DNA of 64,000 nucleotides from Chryseobacterium sediminis (GTDB taxonomy: Bacteria; Bacteroidota; Bacteroidia; Flavobacteriales; Weeksellaceae), in contig NZ_VUNZ01000001.1 of the NCBI RefSeq assembly GCF_008386505.1, positions 682,001 to 746,000 on the forward strand, given 5' to 3'. Position numbers and translations under genes: made by a program. The notes beneath the pieces are model-generated. The model saw only the letters and a program-made list of their open reading frames with translations. It had not been told where the DNA came from and made no database searches. Shown here in pieces: positions 6,676 to 15,190 of this stretch (positions within the stretch are counted from its first letter, which is position 1; every line of letters starts with the position of its first letter).

Positions 6676-7893
6676 ATGAATTATCAAAAAGAAATACAGA
6701 TTAATACTGCAGCACAGACTGCTAAAAAAGGTCTTCCTGCAGCACTATGGGCATTAACAATAAGTGCTTTCGGAATAGGAACTACGGAATTTGTCATTGT
6801 AGGTCTGCTTCCAACAGTAGCTTCTGATTTAGGCATTACAATTCCTTCAGCCGGGCTATTGGTAAGTCTTTATGCAATAGGAGTGGCTATTGGGGCTCCC
6901 ATCTTAACGGCATTAACAGGGAAAATTCCACGCAAGACCCTTTTAGTTTCCATTATGCTTTTATTTGTTATCGGAAATGGTTTGGCATCTATTGCTCCGG
7001 GTTTTATCACCTTAGTGTTGGCAAGAATTCTTACAGGATTTGCTCACGGGGTTTATTTTTCCATCGGTTCTACCATCGCGGCTTCATTGGTTCCTGAAGA
7101 GAAAAGAGCTACAGCGATATCTATTATGTTTGCCGGACTTACATTAGCGATCGTAACAGGAGTACCATTAGGAACTTTTATCGGACAGCATTTCGGCTGG
7201 AGAGCAACCTTTATTGGGGTTTCCATCCTTGGAATTATAGGATTAATTGCCAGTTTATTATTGGTTCCTAACAACCTGAAAAATGGAAAAACAGCTTCTT
7301 TAAAAAGTCAGTTTAAAGTATTGGGAAACAAACGTCTGATTTTTGCCTTCCTGATGACTGCTATGGGATACGGAGGAACATTTGTAGTTTTTACCTATCT
7401 GTCACCCATTTTACAGAAAATCACCGGATTTCAGGAGTCTACTGTGACTTTTATCCTGCTGATTTACGGGATTGCCATTGCCCTGGGAAATTTAATTGGA
7501 GGTAAAGTGGCGAATAAAAACCCTTTGAAAGCACTTCTATGGATGTTTGCGGCTCAGGGACTGGTATTGCTTGCCTTTTATTTTACAGTAAGCAGTCCGG
7601 TACTAAGTATTATTACACTTTTCTTTTTAGGAGCATTATCATTTGCTTCTGTTCCGGGACTTCAGCTGTTGGTGGTACAGATTGCAGAAAAAGAACTTCC
7701 GGGAACTGAGGATGTAGCATCAGGGATTAATATTGCTGCGTTTAATGTGGGGATTGCGATCGGATCTTATGTGGGAGGAATGATTGTGACTTCATCTTTA
7801 GGATTGGTGAGTACGCCATGGATTGGGGCTTTATTTTTGGTGGTTACCGTATTGATTACCTTATACAGTATCCGTTTAAGCAAGAAAAATTAA
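6676..7893 (+). CDS. MFS transporter, AraJ/YdhP-like drug:H+ antiporter family
   Basis: A 405-residue major facilitator with about 12 hydrophobic segments. The N-terminal helix 'FGIGTTEFVIVGLLPTVASD' and the following 'SLYAIGVAIGAPILTAL' plus 'RKTLL' loop are characteristic of the DHA1 AraJ/YdhP branch (sugar or drug efflux). The frame extends to 6625, but the ATG at 6676 (MNYQKEIQ) gives a conventional cytoplasmic N-terminus; the start is the uncertain part. The gene is divergent from the TetR repressor at 5935, a classic arrangement for a repressor controlling an efflux pump. It ends at a strong hairpin terminator. Substrate is not readable from sequence. Confidence 0.87.
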   Translation: MNYQKEIQINTAAQTAKKGLPAALWALTISAFGIGTTEFVIVGLLPTVASDLGITIPSAGLLVSLYAIGVAIGAPILTALTGKIPRKTLLVSIMLLFVIGNGLASIAPGFITLVLARILTGFAHGVYFSIGSTIAASLVPEEKRATAISIMFAGLTLAIVTGVPLGTFIGQHFGWRATFIGVSILGIIGLIASLLLVPNNLKNGKTASLKSQFKVLGNKRLIFAFLMTAMGYGGTFVVFTYLSPILQKITGFQESTVTFILLIYGIAIALGNLIGGKVANKNPLKALLWMFAAQGLVLLAFYFTVSSPVLSIITLFFLGALSFASVPGLQLLVVQIAEKELPGTEDVASGINIAAFNVGIAIGSYVGGMIVTSSLGLVSTPWIGALFLVVTVLITLYSIRLSKKN

Positions 7894-7911
7894 GGGTTTA
7901 CTATCTGGTTT

Positions 7912-7954
7912 ATCCCATCCTTGTCAAGGTTTAAAACTTTGACAAGGATGGGAT
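7912..7954. terminator. Strong 16-bp-stem terminator between converging genes
   Basis: A perfect 16-base stem (7912-7927 with 7939-7954; core CCCATCCTTGTC/GACAAGGATGGG) is followed by TTTTT. It separates the MFS gene from the converging PdeM gene. Confidence 0.9.
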
Positions 7955-8008
7955 TTTTAGAGATATCATGGAAATCTGCTGGAGCTGAGTAATTACTACT
8001 TTGATTTA

Positions 8009-8653
8009 TCAAATCTCATAAATCTCCGCGTCCGTAAATACAAAAAATGTACTTTTCTTAGGCAGGTTTTTGGTATCCAATCCTGTAAATTCACTAAATG
8101 CAGGAAGCAATAACTGATTGCTGCTGAGCGCAAAGCAGGGAAGTCTTATATTTTTCACAGCAGAACTCAGCACAATTCCGGGGTGAATATGTCCGGTAAT
8201 CTGGAATCCGGATTTAGTTGTATCAAAATCGTGAATGAAAGTAATTCCATCTATTTCCAGCCATTCGGATTTGTGATGAAAACATAATTTTTTCTCCAAC
8301 GATTCAGAGATCCGGTCATGATTTCCTTCAATAAGGTAAAACTGTATATCAGGATACTGGTTTTTCCATGTGCAAAATTCGTCCACATCAGAATTATCTC
8401 CGGCATGAAGCAGATCTCCAACTACAATAAATTTTTCAGGATGAAAATATTCAATCAATGCTGATAACCTGTCCAGGTCGCTTTTCATAATATGATTTGC
8501 CAATGCAATACCATTTTTACGGAAATGTGCCGTTTTCCCGATGTGAAGATCAGAAAGGATAAGAGCTTTTTCTCTTTCCCAAAAGGCTGCACGCTGATTG
8601 GTCAGAATGAAAGTTTTATTTTGTAAAGAAATGCTTTTGGTTGCTATAAACAC
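8009..8653 (-). CDS. pdeM: Ligase-associated DNA damage response endonuclease PdeM (metallophosphoesterase)
   Basis: A 214-residue calcineurin-like phosphoesterase with all five metal-binding blocks: D35-L-H37 in 'LSDLHIGKTAHFRK', D80 in 'VVGDLLHAGDN', N111-H112 in 'EGNHDR', H141 in 'IHDFD', and H155-x-H157 in 'GHIHPG'. The 'DLHIGK' opening is specific for the small nucleases found with Lhr-type helicase, bacterial ATP-dependent ligase and MBL exonuclease. All three of those partners lie downstream at 9668, 12461 and 14038 on the same strand. The set is thought to act together in DNA end processing and strand-break repair. Here PdeM is separated from its partners by gpmA and repeats, so it is probably transcribed separately. 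Confidence 0.9.
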   Translation of the reverse strand: MFIATKSISLQNKTFILTNQRAAFWEREKALILSDLHIGKTAHFRKNGIALANHIMKSDLDRLSALIEYFHPEKFIVVGDLLHAGDNSDVDEFCTWKNQYPDIQFYLIEGNHDRISESLEKKLCFHHKSEWLEIDGITFIHDFDTTKSGFQITGHIHPGIVLSSAVKNIRLPCFALSSNQLLLPAFSEFTGLDTKNLPKKSTFFVFTDAEIYEI

Positions 8654-8702
8654 GTTTTATAGTTGAAAATTTAATGTTTAAAGTTACATTATATTAATTG
8701 AA

Positions 8703-9305
8703 TCAGCCAACCTTCCGGCTTACATGAAACTTTTCATCAAAAACATAAGTCAGAGGAAAGCCTGTAGCAATTTCCCTTTCTAAAATTTCTTCAGGAGACA
8801 GATGTTCAAGGTACATGATTAATGCGCGGAGACTGTTTCCATGAGCGACGATCAATACATTTTCACCCTTTTTTAACAATGGTCTTATCTGACTTTCAAA
8901 ATAGGGAATCACTCTGTTGTAGGTGTCTTTAAGACTTTCTCCTCCGGGAGGAACCACATCATAAGATCTGCGCCAGGTATGAACCTGTTCATCACCATAT
9001 TTCAGAGCGGTTTCTGCTTTATTTAAGCCTTCCAGATTTCCGTAAGAACGTTCGTTTAGGGCTTTGTCTTTAACGATAGGTATATTAGGGTTTCCCAGTT
9101 CATTCAGAATGATAGACAGCGTATGTTGCGCCCTGATGAGCGCCGAAGTGAAAGCAATATCTATTCTTTCTCCTTTTAAAGCAAGACCTGCTTTTCTGGC
9201 TTCTTCAATACCGGCTTCGGTTATATCAATATCTTTCCACCCTGTAAATCTGTTTTCCAGATTCCAGAGTGACTGTCCGTGACGGACTAAGAACAATTTT
9301 TCCAT
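8703..9305 (-). CDS. gpmA: 2,3-bisphosphoglycerate-dependent phosphoglycerate mutase
   Basis: A 200-residue histidine-phosphatase-fold mutase of glycolysis interconverting 2- and 3-phosphoglycerate. The phospho-histidine is H9 in '[10 protein letters not shown]', with R58 region '[10 protein letters not shown]', E85 in '[14 protein letters not shown]' and the second catalytic histidine H155 in '[10 protein letters not shown]'. The signature '[12 protein letters not shown]' and '[14 protein letters not shown]' separate it from broad-specificity phosphatases. At 200 residues it belongs to the short form of the enzyme rather than the roughly 250-residue enterobacterial form. It sits on its own between parts of the DNA damage gene set and appears unrelated to them functionally. 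Confidence 0.93.
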   Translation of the reverse strand: MEKLFLVRHGQSLWNLENRFTGWKDIDITEAGIEEARKAGLALKGERIDIAFTSALIRAQHTLSIILNELGNPNIPIVKDKALNERSYGNLEGLNKAETALKYGDEQVHTWRRSYDVVPPGGESLKDTYNRVIPYFESQIRPLLKKGENVLIVAHGNSLRALIMYLEHLSPEEILEREIATGFPLTYVFDEKFHVSRKVG

Positions 9306-9449
9306 TTTAAATTTTATTTAAACTTCTAAGAAGCTATACTCTAAGTTACGATGATTATTTAAACTTATCAAGAAAATTAACTTAGAATATTAGGCTAAGA
9401 ATAAGATTAAAATGATAGGTTTTTATTTAATGTTATAAATTTTAGAATC

Positions 9450-9582
9450 TCGCAAAGGCGCAAATTTTATATTATCTATTTTTATTTAAGGCGCAAGAAC
9501 ATTTCGACTTAGCTCAATGTGAGATTTTCAGCAAGATTAACGTGACTAAATTTTATCGGAGATAAAATCTTTGCGCCTTAAA
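9450..9582. repeat. Interspersed intergenic repeat, family B, copy 1
   Basis: The gap 9306-9667 contains no gene. It holds a repeat that begins CGCAAAGGCGCAA and ends TTTGCGCCTTA, which are near-inverted ends. In between are 'GGCGCAAGAACATTTC', 'GCTCAATGTGAGATTTTCAG' and a small hairpin ATTTTATC-GGA-GATAAAAT. The same blocks, in a different order, recur at 49554-49750, and a decayed version of 'cttaatgtgagcttttctgcag' appears near 34142. No protein or known RNA is recognised in it. Confidence 0.65.
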
Positions 9583-9667
9583 ACGTTATTATTATCAATT
9601 TTTTACGTCTTTGTGATAAACAAATATTCATCGGCATATCTGTTCTTACAGAAAACACATTAATTGA

Positions 9668-12121
9668 TTATAAAAGATCACTTATATTAGAGAGCTTCAG
9701 CATTCTTTTAATTCTTGCATCAAGCCCTTCACTGGAAAGTGTTTGTCTCAGACTGTCTACTTTTATCGGGAAGCTCAGCGGAGTAAAAGAACGGGAATGT
9801 TTCAGAATAATTTCAGACTTTTCAATCCTTTTAAAAGCTTTTACAAGTCTCTGCTCCTGAAGCTGCATGTTAAAAACTTCCGTATAGGCCTGTTTTATTA
9901 AAAAGTGACTGGAATCGTGATCTTCCAGCACTTTAAAAATAAGTCCGGCAGAGCTTTGTAAAGATTTGTTAGAACGCTGCTGACCTGCATAGTTTTGAAT
10001 CACCATTCCTGAAATTACGGCAATATCTCTGAATTTTCTCCTCGCCATTTCAGCTGAATTGATACTTGCAATCACATGGTTCATCAGATTGTCTCTGGTT
10101 AAAATCTGTTGAAGATTGTCTTCATTCAAAGGAATTTCTTTATCACTGAACAGCTCAAAACCATAATCATTCATCGCCATAGAAAAGGAAATAGGTGCCA
10201 GTTTTGAGATTCGATAAGCAACCAGTGCTGCCATTACTTCATGTACCAGACGGCCTTCAAAAGGATACATAAACAAATGATACCCTTCACGGTTTTTAAT
10301 CATTTCGACAAGAAATTCATCTTCTTTGGGAATATGTGAATTCTTTTCCTGATTGATCAATAAAGGATGGAGAAATTTCAGTTCTTTTTCTGAAGCTTTA
10401 GGGTTTAAGGCATGGGACAGCTTTTCCCTTAAAAAATGTCCCAGATTGGTACTTAAAGGTAGCCTTCCGCCAAGATAACTCGGAACAAGCGCTCTTCCTT
10501 TAGCTGCTCTTACATAAACGGTCATGTCTTTGATGATGACAACTTCCAGTGTACGTCCGGCCAGAATAAATTTTTCCTCTTTTTTCAGTTTTGAAATAAA
10601 ATATTCTTCAATCATCCCGATATAACCCCCGGAAATAAATTTCACCTTTAGCATGGCATCACTTACAATTACTCCCATATTCATCCTGTGGAGCATCGCT
10701 ATTTTTCTTGATGTGACTTTATAAAGACCATCTTCCATAATAACGATCTTGTGAAATTCTTCATAGCTTTTTAAAACGCTTCCGCCAATAGTAAGAAATT
10801 CGAGAATAGCTTTCCATTCTTCATCAAGTATTTCCTGAAAAGCGTAGACTTTTTTAATCCTTTCATAGAGTTCATCAGGATAAAAACCATCGCCAACGGC
10901 CAGTGTCATGAGAAACTGAACCAAAACATCGAAGCATAAGACCTGTGGCTCTCTGGGTTCAACGACTTTCTGTTTTACAGCTTCTTTTAAAGCAGAAACT
11001 TCAATCAGTTCCAAAGAATGAGTGGGAACACAATAAATTCTTGAGGTTTCAAAAGGGGAGTGCCCGCTGCGTCCTGCTCTTTGAAGGAAACGCGCAACAC
11101 CTTTGGCAGATCCTACCTGAATAACAGTATCCACAGGTTTAAAATCAATACCTAAATCCAGCGATGATGTGGAAACCACTGCTTTTAATTTTCCGGAGCT
11201 TAGATTTTCTTCAATCCAGATTCTCAAATGGGCATCAATGGAACTGTGATGAATCGCGATCTGTCCTGCAAAATCAGGGTGGGCATCTAGTAAAAGCTGA
11301 TACCACATTTCACTCTGGCTTCTGGTATTTGTAAAAACAATGGTAGATTTTGATTCAAGAATAATCGGAACAACTTTATCTGCGAGTTTGTTTCCAAGGT
11401 GTCCTGCCCATGGTAAAATTTCAATTTCGTCCGGAAAAACCGGTAGAATATCTATTTTTTTATGTTCTTTGGCTGTAATTTTGGTCTTTTTGCTCTCATA
11501 AGGAATAAGAACATCCATGGCTTCATCCAGATTTCCAATGGTAGCCGTGATTCCCCATATTTTCATCTTTGGAACATATTTTCTAAGCTGGGAAATGGCG
11601 AGTTCTACCATGACACCACGCTTTGAACCTAATAATTCATGCCATTCATCAACAGCTACACATTTCATATCCCTGAAAAAGGTTTCATTATTCTTCTGGG
11701 CGAGAAGCAAATGGAGACTTTCAGGAGTTACAACGAGGATTTCAGGCATTTTTTTTACCTGCTGTTGTCTTACTTTAGGATCTGTATCTCCGTTTCTTAC
11801 CCCTACAGCCCAATCGAGCCCGATTTCATCAATGGCTTCCTGCATCGCTTTTGCAATATCTTTGGATAAGGACCGAAGTGGGGTAATCCAGATCATTTTT
11901 AAGCCTTTCCTGTATTGTTCAGGATGATTCAAAAAGTCTGAAACCAAAGCTAGAAAGACAGAAAAAGTCTTTCCGAAACCGGTAGGAGCTATTACCATAC
12001 CGCTGTAGCCGTTTCCAAATTTCTTCCAGGTTTCTATCTGAAATTTAAAAGGAGCAATACCTTTATCGGTCATCCATTGTTGGATGATCTTAAATCCGTT
12101 GGTATGTTCAAAAGCTGCCAA
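9668..12121 (-). CDS. Ligase-associated DNA damage response DEXH-box helicase (Lhr-like)
   Basis: An 817-residue superfamily 2 helicase. Walker A is 'APTGFGKT' (residues 45-52), the DExH box is D158-E-W-H161, motif III is 'GITATIG', and motif VI is 'FLQRAGRSGHS'. The long C-terminal half (winged helix plus accessory domains) matches the Lhr-core type of ATP-dependent 3'-5' helicase. The combination with an ATP-dependent DNA ligase, MBL exonuclease and PdeM in one neighbourhood identifies it as the helicase of the ligase-associated DNA damage response set. It is transcribed in the same direction as the ligase and exonuclease but lies 339 bases downstream of them across a repeat-filled gap, so it may have its own promoter. 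Confidence 0.92.
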   Translation of the reverse strand: MAAFEHTNGFKIIQQWMTDKGIAPFKFQIETWKKFGNGYSGMVIAPTGFGKTFSVFLALVSDFLNHPEQYRKGLKMIWITPLRSLSKDIAKAMQEAIDEIGLDWAVGVRNGDTDPKVRQQQVKKMPEILVVTPESLHLLLAQKNNETFFRDMKCVAVDEWHELLGSKRGVMVELAISQLRKYVPKMKIWGITATIGNLDEAMDVLIPYESKKTKITAKEHKKIDILPVFPDEIEILPWAGHLGNKLADKVVPIILESKSTIVFTNTRSQSEMWYQLLLDAHPDFAGQIAIHHSSIDAHLRIWIEENLSSGKLKAVVSTSSLDLGIDFKPVDTVIQVGSAKGVARFLQRAGRSGHSPFETSRIYCVPTHSLELIEVSALKEAVKQKVVEPREPQVLCFDVLVQFLMTLAVGDGFYPDELYERIKKVYAFQEILDEEWKAILEFLTIGGSVLKSYEEFHKIVIMEDGLYKVTSRKIAMLHRMNMGVIVSDAMLKVKFISGGYIGMIEEYFISKLKKEEKFILAGRTLEVVIIKDMTVYVRAAKGRALVPSYLGGRLPLSTNLGHFLREKLSHALNPKASEKELKFLHPLLINQEKNSHIPKEDEFLVEMIKNREGYHLFMYPFEGRLVHEVMAALVAYRISKLAPISFSMAMNDYGFELFSDKEIPLNEDNLQQILTRDNLMNHVIASINSAEMARRKFRDIAVISGMVIQNYAGQQRSNKSLQSSAGLIFKVLEDHDSSHFLIKQAYTEVFNMQLQEQRLVKAFKRIEKSEIILKHSRSFTPLSFPIKVDSLRQTLSSEGLDARIKRMLKLSNISDLL

Positions 12122-12140
12122 TTTATATTTTGATTTAGTT

Positions 12141-12457
12141 TTTAACGCAAAAGGCGCTAAGTGTTTATATTCATTTTAATGTTTTTCGATCGCAAGGGTG
12201 TTTCACTAAGCAGAGACTGTATTTTAATTCATGTTTTAAAGGCAATTTCTGCTTTACTATCTTTTTAAAGCCATACTTCTTTTTTTATTTAAACTTTAAC
12301 GCAAAGACGCTAAGTGTTTACACTCGTTTTAATACTTTTGTTCGCAAGGGCATTTTACTTAGCGAAGGCTATACTTGATTATGGCTGAACGTAGTGCCTT
12401 TGCGAACGAAAAAATATTCATAAATAACATGAAACCCTTTGCGGTCATCACGCTAAA
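12141..12457. repeat. Two tandem copies of interspersed repeat family C
   Basis: The gene-free gap between helicase and ligase genes carries two direct, diverged copies of one element. Both start TTTAACGCAAA.. at 12141 and 12295, continue with GCTAAGTGTTTA and reach CGCAAGGG. The second copy is longer and contains an inverted repeat, GTTCGCAAGGGCA with TGCCTTTGCGAAC, and ends GCGGTCATCACGCTAAAA. A third copy is inside the biotin locus at 54833-54996. No coding capacity is apparent; a 64-codon open frame across it overlaps the ligase 3' end and is not credible. Confidence 0.65.
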
Positions 12458-12460
12458 ATA

Positions 12461-14041
12461 TTATTGTATTAATTTTTTTATTTCTTCCAAATTATCAATT
12501 TCATCCACAGTTTTATCTTTCCGCCATCGTACAATTCTCGGAAACCGAAGTGCGACACCGCTTTTGTGACGGTTGCTGAGACCTATTCCCTCAAAAGCAA
12601 TTTCAAAGACCAGTTCTGCTTTTACAGTCCTCACAGGCCCGAATTTCTCGATAGCATTTTTGGTAACAAACCTGCTTACTTCCATGATTTCCTTATCCGT
12701 TAAACCTGAGTAGGCTTTAGCTATGGTAACCAGTGTATCTCCGTTTTTTACCGCAAAAGTGTAATCGGTATAGTAAGCACTTCGTCTGCCGCTTCCTTTC
12801 TGGGCATAAATAAGCACTGCATCAATGGTAAACGGATTGATTTTCCACTTCCACCAATCTCCTTTTTTCCGGCCGGAATGGTAGGGAGAGTTCTTTTGTT
12901 TTAACATTAATCCTTCACTGTTTACTTCCCTTGAATTTTCCCGAAGCAAATCAAGTTCTTCCCATTTTTCAAAGTCAAGGCTTGGGGAGATGTTGATGTT
13001 CTGAGGATTTTCATTTAATAATAATTCTTCGAGTAAAGCTCTTCTTGCGGAGATTGGTTTTTCTCTCAGGTCATTATTTTCAAGTTCTAATAAATCGTAG
13101 GCAAAGACTTCTATCGGAATTTCCGACAGCATTTTTCTAGTTAAAGTTTTTCTGTTTAATCTTTTTTGTAATTCGTTAAAATTTAAAACCTTATCATCCT
13201 TTACCGCAAGTATTTCTCCATCTATTACAAAGTTGCCTTTCATCGCCTTTACGACTTCTATGATCTCCGGAAACTGTTCCGTAACGAGTTCTTCTCCTCT
13301 TGACCAGATAAACACTTCGTCATTCCTACGGATGATCTGCCCGCGTATTCCGTCCCACTTATATTCTACCAGCCATTCATCAGAATTTCCCAGTTCTTCA
13401 GGTTTTTTTTCCAAAGGATAGGCAAGACAGAAAGGATAAGGTTTTGAGTTGTCAGGATTCACATTTTCAGCATCAATAAGTTCTTTGAAGGAAACTTCAT
13501 CCGGCAGCCATTTTCCCATTAGACTATGCATCAGGGCGCTTGATTCCTGACCGGAAAATTTTGTCAGTGCATTGATCAAAGTTTTATCAGACACCCCGAT
13601 TCTGAAACTTCCGCCAATTAATTTGTTGAAAATCAAACGTTCTGTATAATCCAACCCGTTCCATGAATTCAATACAAATTCTTTTTTTTCAGCATCTGTT
13701 TTCCCTTTTAAACTGACAATATCATTCATCCATTCTGATAAGGTACGCTCTATATTTTCTTCAGGAGGCGGAAGAATCAATGATAATGTTTCTCCAAGAT
13801 CACCTACGGAAGAATAAGACTCCTGAAACAGCCAGTAAGGCAGCTTTGTAATCTCCAGAGCCCATTCTTTCATGTAATTGGTATTGACATTTCTCTTGGG
13901 TCTTTTTCCGGTAAACAAAGCGATAAACCATACTTTATCTTCATCGGGAGTACGTTCCAGATAATCAATGATGGCATCAATTTTAGCATTGGTCTTATTG
14001 GTCGTTTCCAAAGCGTTGATAAGGTCTGCAAAATGTCTCAT
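12461..14041 (-). CDS. ATP-dependent DNA ligase (ligase-associated DNA damage response type)
   Basis: A 526-residue ATP-dependent ligase. The adenylation motif I is K228-x-D230-G231 in 'EYKWDGIRGQ', followed by motif III 'GNFVIDGEILAV', motif IIIa 'VFAYDLLELE', motif IV 'SEGLMLKQ' and motif V 'KWKINPFTIDAVLIYA'. The N-terminal 200 residues form an alpha-helical DNA-binding domain ('RLIFNKLIGGSFRIGVS'). The C-terminal OB fold follows. Bacteria use an NAD-dependent ligase for replication, so this one serves repair, together with the helicase, exonuclease and PdeM. Its ATG overlaps the exonuclease stop by four bases, showing translational coupling. Confidence 0.94.
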   Translation of the reverse strand: MRHFADLINALETTNKTNAKIDAIIDYLERTPDEDKVWFIALFTGKRPKRNVNTNYMKEWALEITKLPYWLFQESYSSVGDLGETLSLILPPPEENIERTLSEWMNDIVSLKGKTDAEKKEFVLNSWNGLDYTERLIFNKLIGGSFRIGVSDKTLINALTKFSGQESSALMHSLMGKWLPDEVSFKELIDAENVNPDNSKPYPFCLAYPLEKKPEELGNSDEWLVEYKWDGIRGQIIRRNDEVFIWSRGEELVTEQFPEIIEVVKAMKGNFVIDGEILAVKDDKVLNFNELQKRLNRKTLTRKMLSEIPIEVFAYDLLELENNDLREKPISARRALLEELLLNENPQNINISPSLDFEKWEELDLLRENSREVNSEGLMLKQKNSPYHSGRKKGDWWKWKINPFTIDAVLIYAQKGSGRRSAYYTDYTFAVKNGDTLVTIAKAYSGLTDKEIMEVSRFVTKNAIEKFGPVRTVKAELVFEIAFEGIGLSNRHKSGVALRFPRIVRWRKDKTVDEIDNLEEIKKLIQ

Positions 14042-15060
14042 GATTCCGGATTTTCTTTGATTTCTTTTTCAGATTCTTCTTCATCTTCTCCAAATAAGGT
14101 TTCCACAACATCTGCCCGGACTCCGATTTCATTCAGATATTTTGAAAAAACTTCCGTCTGGCCGTGGGTAACATGTACAATCTCAGCTTCTGTTGCTTTT
14201 ACAGTTTGTAATAATCCCTTCCAGTCTGCATGGTCACTCATTGCAAAACCTGCATCTGCACTCTGCCATCTTCTGGCACCGCGAACCTGCATCCAGCCGG
14301 AACATATTGCAGTAGCAGGATCAGGAATTTTTTTAATGATATTGCTGTCGAGTAAAGCAGGAGGAACAATTACAATTTCATGTTCCATCTCTTTTGGGCG
14401 TTCTCTGAAATCTGCAATGGTATAGTCAGGAAGATCAATTCCTACTGTTTCAAAGGCTTCATTGAGTTTTCCGATAGAATAATGAACATATATTTTCCCC
14501 AGATCTTCTACCGCCTTCATAATGCGTTGGGCCTTTCCTAAAGAATACCCGATGAATACTGATGTTTTATTATTTTCTTTATTCTTCAGTACCCAGTTTT
14601 GTAGTTTTTTATTTAAATCCGGAACTTCCAGCCAATTGTAAATGGGCAGTCCAAAAGTACTTTCTGTAACAAATTCATTACATTTTACCAGCTCAAAAGG
14701 AGTACTCAATCCGTCATCCTGAACTTTGTAATCTCCTGAAATAACAGTTACATATCCTTTATATTCAAGTCTGATCTGTGCAGAACCAATAATATGTCCG
14801 GCAGGATGAAGAGAAAGTTTTACCCCATTAATGGTCACAATTTCCCCATATTCCATGCTCTGGCATTCAATATCCGTTCCGATTCTTTGATGGAGGATAG
14901 GTTTTGTGAAATGGTGGCAAAGGTACTTTTTCATTCCCCAGCGGGCATGATCAGCGTGGCCATGGGTAATGACTGCCATATCTACCGGCCTCCAGGGATC
15001 TATATAAAATTTTCCCTGTGGACAGTAAATTCCTTTTTTGGTAAATGTGATTAATTTCAA
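14038..15060 (-). CDS. Ligase-associated DNA damage response exonuclease (MBL fold, SNM1/CPSF-like)
   Basis: A 340-residue metallo-beta-lactamase-fold nuclease. The zinc site is H33-x-H35-x-D37-H38 in 'ITHGHADHARWG', with H102-region 'LHPAGHIIGSAQI', 'VISGDYK' and the beta-CASP histidine in 'AMSDHADWKGLLQTV'. The acidic tail ('GEDEEESEKEIKENPES') is unusual but common in low-complexity C-termini. The family processes DNA ends in concert with an ATP-dependent ligase; here it overlaps the ligase gene by four bases and is the first gene of the pair. A terminator of the next gene lies upstream. Confidence 0.9.
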   Translation of the reverse strand: MKLITFTKKGIYCPQGKFYIDPWRPVDMAVITHGHADHARWGMKKYLCHHFTKPILHQRIGTDIECQSMEYGEIVTINGVKLSLHPAGHIIGSAQIRLEYKGYVTVISGDYKVQDDGLSTPFELVKCNEFVTESTFGLPIYNWLEVPDLNKKLQNWVLKNKENNKTSVFIGYSLGKAQRIMKAVEDLGKIYVHYSIGKLNEAFETVGIDLPDYTIADFRERPKEMEHEIVIVPPALLDSNIIKKIPDPATAICSGWMQVRGARRWQSADAGFAMSDHADWKGLLQTVKATEAEIVHVTHGQTEVFSKYLNEIGVRADVVETLFGEDEEESEKEIKENPES

Positions 15061-15156
15061 TGGTGTGATTGGTTTTATAGAATAAGCTTCAAAAACTTAA
15101 CCAATTTACAATAAACTGTTTATTTTTTGTTGATTGAATGTCTGAAAACAGATAAA

Positions 15157-15185
15157 AAAAGCTGTTTCAATCCGAAACAGCTTTT
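15157..15185 (-). terminator. Hairpin terminator of the S41 protease gene
   Basis: AAAAGCTGTTTC (15157-15168) pairs with GAAACAGCTTTT (15174-15185) around a five-base loop, six bases after the stop of the minus-strand gene at 15191. Confidence 0.85.
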
Positions 15186-15190
15186 CTATA

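Noticed and set aside
11517..11927. 136-codon plus-strand open frame inside the helicase gene
   Set aside because: Antisense to the conserved DEXH helicase core; serine/phenylalanine-rich shadow of the real frame.
12375..12569. 64-codon open frame across the family-C repeat
   Set aside because: It spans repeat DNA and runs antisense into the conserved end of the ligase gene.
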